Assembly: GCA_045615765.1 (NCBI GenBank) | Contig: JAZLFM010000020.1 | Coordinates: 1 to 64,000, forward strand | Source: UBA1715 sp045615765 | GTDB lineage: Bacteria > Bacteroidota > Bacteroidia > Bacteroidales > UBA1715 | Direction of reading: 5' to 3' | Length of the DNA: 64,000 nt | Part shown: one piece after another, positions 60,252 to 64,000 of the stretch | How the letters are laid out: each line of letters begins with the position of its first letter | Position numbering within the stretch: position 1 is the stretch's first letter | Notes under the pieces: model-generated | Database searches by the model: none | The model's input: the letters and a program-made list of their open reading frames with translations, nothing else | What the model was told of the DNA's origin: nothing | Made by a program: the position numbers and the translations under genes

Positions 60252-61115
60252 TTACAGAATCATTTGTTCGATAGGGACAACCAAAATTCCTTGGGCACCT
60301 GCTTCACGAACTTTTTCGATGATGTCCCAGAAATCGTCTTCGTTAATTACAGAATGAACAGAACTCCAACCAGCTTCTTTTAAAGGCATAACTGTAGGAC
60401 TTTTCATACCTGGCAACAATTGAGCAACGGCTTCAACTTTTTCGTTAGGAACATTCATAAGAATGTATTTGTTTGTCTTTGCACGATTCACTGACTCTAT
60501 ACGAAGTAGCCATTTGTCAAGTATTGCTTGTTTTTCGGCAGACAAATTCTTATTTCCGATAAGAGCAGCTTCAGACTTATAGATAGCTTCAACTTCTTTC
60601 AAGCCATTGCTTAACAATGTTCCACCAGACTCAACGATATCACAAATTGCATCAGTCAAACCAATAGTTGGAGCAATTTCTACCGAACCACTAATTTCGT
60701 GTATTTCCGCATTAACCTTATTTTCTTTCAAATAGTTAGCAAGAATAGTAGGATACGAAGTTGCAATTCGTTTACCTTCCAATGAATGGATATCTTTGTA
60801 ATCAAATGCATTTGGTACTGCAATAGAAAGACGACAACCTGCAAAGCCAAGTTTTTTGATGATGTTTACATCTTTATTTTGTTCATCTATTTCGTTCATT
60901 CCCAAGATACCGAAATCAGCAACGCCATCGGCTACATAACCTGGTATATCATCGTCACGAAGGAAAAGGATTTCCATTGGGAAATTAAACGCCTGAGTTT
61001 TTAGACGGCTTGAGTTTGATACAAACTTAATACCACAGTTTTTTAGTAGTTCGATTGTTTTTTCGCTCAAGCGACCTTTCTTTTGAATCGCTAATTTGAT
61101 TACTGTTTGTTCCAT
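60252..61115 (-). CDS. hisG: ATP phosphoribosyltransferase
   Basis: A 287-residue long-form HisG, the first and feedback-controlled step of histidine synthesis. Marks are IKLAIQKKGRLSEKTIELL, FLRDDDIPGYVADGVADFGI (substrate site), LGFAGCRLSIAVPNA, RIATSYPTILANYLKE, EISGSVEIAPTIGLTDAICD and IVESGGTLLSNGLKEVE. The last ~75 residues (KYILMNVPNEKVEAVAQLLP to ILVVPIEQMI) are the regulatory ACT-like histidine-binding domain. The ATG at 61115 (MEQTVIKLAI) is chosen because the longer frame to 61184 would run through the attenuator hairpin. Confidence 0.96.
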   Translation of the reverse strand: MEQTVIKLAIQKKGRLSEKTIELLKNCGIKFVSNSSRLKTQAFNFPMEILFLRDDDIPGYVADGVADFGILGMNEIDEQNKDVNIIKKLGFAGCRLSIAVPNAFDYKDIHSLEGKRIATSYPTILANYLKENKVNAEIHEISGSVEIAPTIGLTDAICDIVESGGTLLSNGLKEVEAIYKSEAALIGNKNLSAEKQAILDKWLLRIESVNRAKTNKYILMNVPNEKVEAVAQLLPGMKSPTVMPLKEAGWSSVHSVINEDDFWDIIEKVREAGAQGILVVPIEQMIL

Positions 61116-61140
61116 TTTATTTTTAGTTCGTTTATTACTT

Positions 61141-61188
61141 AAAAAAAAAGGCTTGCCTGAAAGCAAACCTCTTATATTATGCATTCAG
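61141..61188 (-). promoter_or_regulatory. Histidine attenuator: terminator with competing antiterminator
   Basis: On the minus strand GGTTTGC (61169-61163) and GCAAGCC (61156-61150) form a terminator stem followed by nine Ts (61149-61141), all ahead of hisG. An upstream strand, CTGAATGC (61188-61181), can instead pair with GCTTTCAG (61164-61157; one mismatch). That takes the loop and inner stem bases and would prevent terminator formation. Together with the His-codon leader peptide at 61225-61202 this is a classical translation-coupled attenuator. Confidence 0.82.
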
Positions 61189-61201
61189 TATAGTTCCAAA
61201 A

Positions 61202-61225
61202 TTATATTGAATGATGATGTATCAT
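61202..61225 (-). CDS. hisL: His operon leader peptide (MIHHHSI)
   Basis: A minus-strand mini-gene reads ATG ATA CAT CAT CAT TCA ATA TAA, giving MIHHHSI with three consecutive His codons. It lies about 13 nt upstream of the antiterminator strand and 87 nt ahead of hisG. When charged tRNA-His is scarce, a ribosome stalled on the CAT codons should favour the antiterminator. Its length and the His run in just this place make a chance event unlikely. A weak promoter candidate (TATTATTG, 61246-61253) lies upstream. Confidence 0.78.
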   Translation of the reverse strand: MIHHHSI

Positions 61226-61263
61226 ATTGTTTCTTTTATTTTTTGCAATAATACAAAAAAATT

Positions 61264-61304
61264 GATTATTGTTTAACGATTAGTGATTATTGTTTAACGA
61301 TTAA
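61264..61304. repeat. Tandem 21-bp direct repeat ahead of the his leader
   Basis: GATTATTGTTTAACGATTA occurs at 61264-61282 and again at 61285-61303, separated by GT. The second copy covers the stop codon of the RCC1-type gene. It may be a tandem duplication or a paired binding site near the his promoter. Confidence 0.5.
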
Positions 61305-64000
61305 TTTACCACAACCTTAAATGTCTTATTGCCGACAATCACAATATATACACCTGCGGTTTTTACAGGAATACCGACATTGGCAATTCCTTCAAATACT
61401 TTCTTTCCGGTTGCTTCACAAACTATCACCTTTTGCTCACCCGAATTTTCCACAATTATAGATTTTTGACTTGCGTACACCGTAACTATATTTTCTGTAA
61501 CGTTTAAGACGGATGTTTTATTTTCTAATTCGGCAAGGTTCGAAATCACAATGACAAATGGGCCTCCTTCCGCTTTATGCAAAGGTTCATTCACATCTAC
61601 AACATTCGGTAATTCTACAGCAACATAATACGACAATGTGCCTTCTACAGGATTTAAATCCGTATATGTCCATTTACTAGAAGGAACTCTATCGATTTCT
61701 TGCGCTCCATCACGAGTAACTCTATATATCGAATATGTTGAAAAAGAAAAACCTTCGTAACCATCCCACGTTAAATTTATCTCACCGTTGACCCCAATAT
61801 TTTTTTGTAAATGAATCGTTTTATGGTAATCACTCATAATAGACTTTTCTCCACATTTATCAGTAGCATCTATTTTATATTTATACGATTGCTTTAAGCA
61901 ATTAACATTTTCATCAACGTATATACTTGTTTCCGAATATGGAACATCAGCTATTTTCTCATACACATCACCAGATGCTGTTTCCCGATAAATTGAATAA
62001 AATTCTATAGCACTCGTTTGCTGTTTTTTCCATACAACCAAATTGGCATTATCAACTTGTTGACTTACCGTAACAAGAGATATTTCAGGGTTACAAGTGA
62101 ACGTGTTTAATGTTGGGACATCTATTGTGTCATACCCAAAACAACCTTTGGAATCCTTTACCAACAATGAATATGTGCCTGGTTTAAGTCCATTTCTATC
62201 TTTTAGAGTTACATTATCGTTCCACATATAGGTATATGGTTGCGTTCCACCTTTTACAGAGATAGATACAGCACCATTATCGGCTTTACAAATAGAACCG
62301 ACAACTTGCGATGCCACTGCCAATTCCTCTTCTTTATATAGAATTTCTATAGATGAACTTTTTTCACATTTTGCGTCATTCGCGTCACGCACATACAAAG
62401 TATACAATCCCGACTCTTTCACAACCAATGGAGAATTCACATTTTTAACTTCCAAAAAGGTTTTATCATCCTTATACCATTCATAAATAAATGCTGCCGA
62501 ACTATTTTCCTGTTCTGAAGCAGTTACGGTTATTTCACCAGAACAAAGAACGTCATTCTCAACATCTTGAGAAATAGATATTGGAGTAGGAATCGTACAA
62601 GCACAATCGGAAGAAATTGTTACAGGAACCAATGACGTAAAAGTTTGTAAACCTCCATACCTTAGATTGTATAAATTTCCATGACGATATGCATCAAAAT
62701 CCTCAGAAGACATACAAATGCCATAATATTCTATAGGATCATAATTTTGAATTTTTGAACTATTAGTAGCATTTAATATTTTTAAATCTCCTGAAAAATG
62801 AAATGGATTCACATAAATAGAAAGATAATAGTGACCAGGTGCTAAATCGACGTTTCCCAAAGCTGTAACGACAACGGACTCTCCCGACTCTGTTAATGTT
62901 GCCGTCAGTGTGCCACAGATACTATTCTTATCAGGCAAATAACGGTTATTTAATTTTGTTCCATATACAAACACCGTAAAATCCACATTCACAGGTTGTG
63001 TTACACCATTTGCTAAAACAGATGGTTTTGCATATACTTTAAAATCAACCGAGCGTAATTTCACATTGGAATTAACGGTAAATCCCGTCAAATATGTACT
63101 ATAACCACCAGCTGAACTTATGCGTTCAAAATTTGTTACGGAAGGAAAGCATTCTTCTTCTGTAATAATGGAACCACTCGAAGCAGATACCTCCTCTACA
63201 AACAAAGAGGTTTTTCCGTTCTTTGCCTTATGGTTCTCTACATTTACAGTTATTGGTTGATTGCCAATAGACATACCAAGTGACTTTGTCTTATTTTCAT
63301 CTAACCACCAAACATATTCTGCAGTTGAATTTACATCATCCGTGATTGCAGACAACAAAACAATATCGTTACAATCTGACGAAAGTTCACCAAAGCTAAA
63401 GTTCTGAGGTTCAGCAGATATAGTCATTTCTGCACATTCTGCTTTATATGGAGTGGAACATACAGATAATTCACCATCGTATTCCACTTCAACCCGATAT
63501 GTTCCTAAACTAGTCGCAATATACGACAATAGTTCTTCTGTTATTTTTCCCGATTTCAAAAGCACATCATCTTTATACCAACGAATAGTATATAACGATT
63601 GGATTGACTTATCTAAATTCAATGAAACCTGCAAAATTTGACTTTGAAACTTCAACGGATTCACTACTAATCGTTTAGGAGAAAGTACAAATGTAGGTTG
63701 CGGATTAGATATTGCACCAGGCAATGTTACTGGCACTGCATAAACCTGATTTTCTGTATTATTTAAGCCTAACTGGCCGTATTTATTATAGCCCCAGCAA
63801 TAGACACTTTTATTTGTTTGTACAGCAAAACCATGACCTCCCCCACAAGAAATGGAAGTACAATGCGACAAAATTGTATTTTCATCTAATCTTGTATATA
63901 CAGGAGTTGACCATGATTGCATAATCTCATTTCCTAGATATCCATTCTCATCTTTATTATTTCCCCAAGAAACGACATTTCCTTCAATAGTAATTGCACT
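61301..64000 (-). CDS. Large RCC1-repeat surface protein with C-terminal sorting-like module (partial)
   Basis: The frame is open to the window edge, so the N-terminus lies outside. The visible part starts with RCC1-type repeats (VVSWGNNKDENGYLGNEI, then CGGGHGFAVQTNKSVYCWGY and NKYGQLGLNNTENQ). Ig-like and SprB-like segments follow (SLGTYRVEVEYDGELSVC, PYTYMWNDNV, GLKPGTYSLLVKDSKGCF). Two Fn3-like domains come next (ANLVVWKKQQTSAIEFYSIY, INLTWDGYEGFSFSTYSIYR) and the end is GVYIVIVGNKTFKVVVN, like a T9SS sorting domain. The C-terminal ~300 residues closely match those of the LRR protein at 11532-13574. It is probably a surface or secreted adhesin-like protein; the ligand is unknown. Confidence 0.88.
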   Translation of the reverse strand, partial: SAITIEGNVVSWGNNKDENGYLGNEIMQSWSTPVYTRLDENTILSHCTSISCGGGHGFAVQTNKSVYCWGYNKYGQLGLNNTENQVYAVPVTLPGAISNPQPTFVLSPKRLVVNPLKFQSQILQVSLNLDKSIQSLYTIRWYKDDVLLKSGKITEELLSYIATSLGTYRVEVEYDGELSVCSTPYKAECAEMTISAEPQNFSFGELSSDCNDIVLLSAITDDVNSTAEYVWWLDENKTKSLGMSIGNQPITVNVENHKAKNGKTSLFVEEVSASSGSIITEEECFPSVTNFERISSAGGYSTYLTGFTVNSNVKLRSVDFKVYAKPSVLANGVTQPVNVDFTVFVYGTKLNNRYLPDKNSICGTLTATLTESGESVVVTALGNVDLAPGHYYLSIYVNPFHFSGDLKILNATNSSKIQNYDPIEYYGICMSSEDFDAYRHGNLYNLRYGGLQTFTSLVPVTISSDCACTIPTPISISQDVENDVLCSGEITVTASEQENSSAAFIYEWYKDDKTFLEVKNVNSPLVVKESGLYTLYVRDANDAKCEKSSSIEILYKEEELAVASQVVGSICKADNGAVSISVKGGTQPYTYMWNDNVTLKDRNGLKPGTYSLLVKDSKGCFGYDTIDVPTLNTFTCNPEISLVTVSQQVDNANLVVWKKQQTSAIEFYSIYRETASGDVYEKIADVPYSETSIYVDENVNCLKQSYKYKIDATDKCGEKSIMSDYHKTIHLQKNIGVNGEINLTWDGYEGFSFSTYSIYRVTRDGAQEIDRVPSSKWTYTDLNPVEGTLSYYVAVELPNVVDVNEPLHKAEGGPFVIVISNLAELENKTSVLNVTENIVTVYASQKSIIVENSGEQKVIVCEATGKKVFEGIANVGIPVKTAGVYIVIVGNKTFKVVVN

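Noticed and set aside
1..64000. CRISPR arrays, rRNA operon, insertion sequences or prophage
   Set aside because: No regularly spaced direct repeats, rRNA sequence, transposase, integrase or phage structural genes were found. The only mobile-type traces are the decayed genes at 1-1145 and the small palindromes.

Overview
The window reads as chromosomal DNA of an uncultured or little-studied Bacteroidales-type bacterium (phylum Bacteroidota). Five signs agree. Base composition is AT-rich. Promoters follow the phylum's TAnnTTTG -7 pattern. Shine-Dalgarno sites are mostly absent. Type IX secretion (T9SS) marks are present: GldB and C-terminal sorting-like domains. Phylum-typical genes occur, such as the glycine-lipid pair GlsA/GlsB and a meso-DAP type mur/fts cluster in the Bacteroidota order. 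Genus cannot be fixed from the sequence alone.

Positions 1-5300 are accessory and partly decayed. They hold the tail of a DUF4143-type ATPase, a frameshifted remnant, a RhuM-like pseudogene with a premature amber codon, a 134-nt hairpin, a small HTH protein, an unknown coiled-coil membrane protein, an unknown protein with a faint uracil-DNA-glycosylase-like look, a Sel1-repeat protein and a methyltransferase. Positions 5300-17300 (mostly minus strand) carry a U32 peptidase behind a higBA toxin-antitoxin pair, an AlkD-like protein, leuS, a leucine-rich-repeat surface protein, gtrA-like, cca, tRNA-Leu(CAG), tRNA-Met(CAT), a DUF5131 protein and an XRE-cupin regulator.

Positions 17300-26800 are cell-envelope functions on the minus strand: a secreted zinc protease with a T9SS tail, manC, gldB, a lipid A-type acyltransferase, a LicD-like transferase, a methyltransferase, and a tightly overlapping glsA-glsB-metallopeptidase operon. 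Positions 26800-39400 hold a GH94 cellobiose phosphorylase, maeB, two lipoproteins, a WYL regulator, tRNA-Gln(TTG), an IscU-like/GGGtGRT pair, a GNAT-phosphoribosyltransferase fusion and proB.

Positions 39579-54918 are a complete dcw cluster (mraZ-rsmH-ftsL-ftsI-murE-mraY-murD-ftsW-murG-murC-ftsQ-ftsA-ftsZ). It starts at a 10-bp-periodic MraZ box and ends at a strong terminator; a flippase follows with its own promoter.

Positions 56400-61300 are a histidine operon on the minus strand, hisG-nfeD-SPFH-hisD-hisC. It is preceded by a recognisable attenuator: a seven-residue leader peptide with three consecutive His codons, an antiterminator and a terminator. The window ends inside a large RCC1-type surface protein whose C-terminal ~300 residues are paralogous to those of the leucine-rich-repeat protein at 11532-13574.

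Best candidates for a second look: the his leader with the nfeD/SPFH insertion, the GNAT-HPRT fusion, the IscU-like/GGGtGRT pair, the hairpin and HTH/operator cassette at 1297-3207, and the shared C-terminal secretion module.
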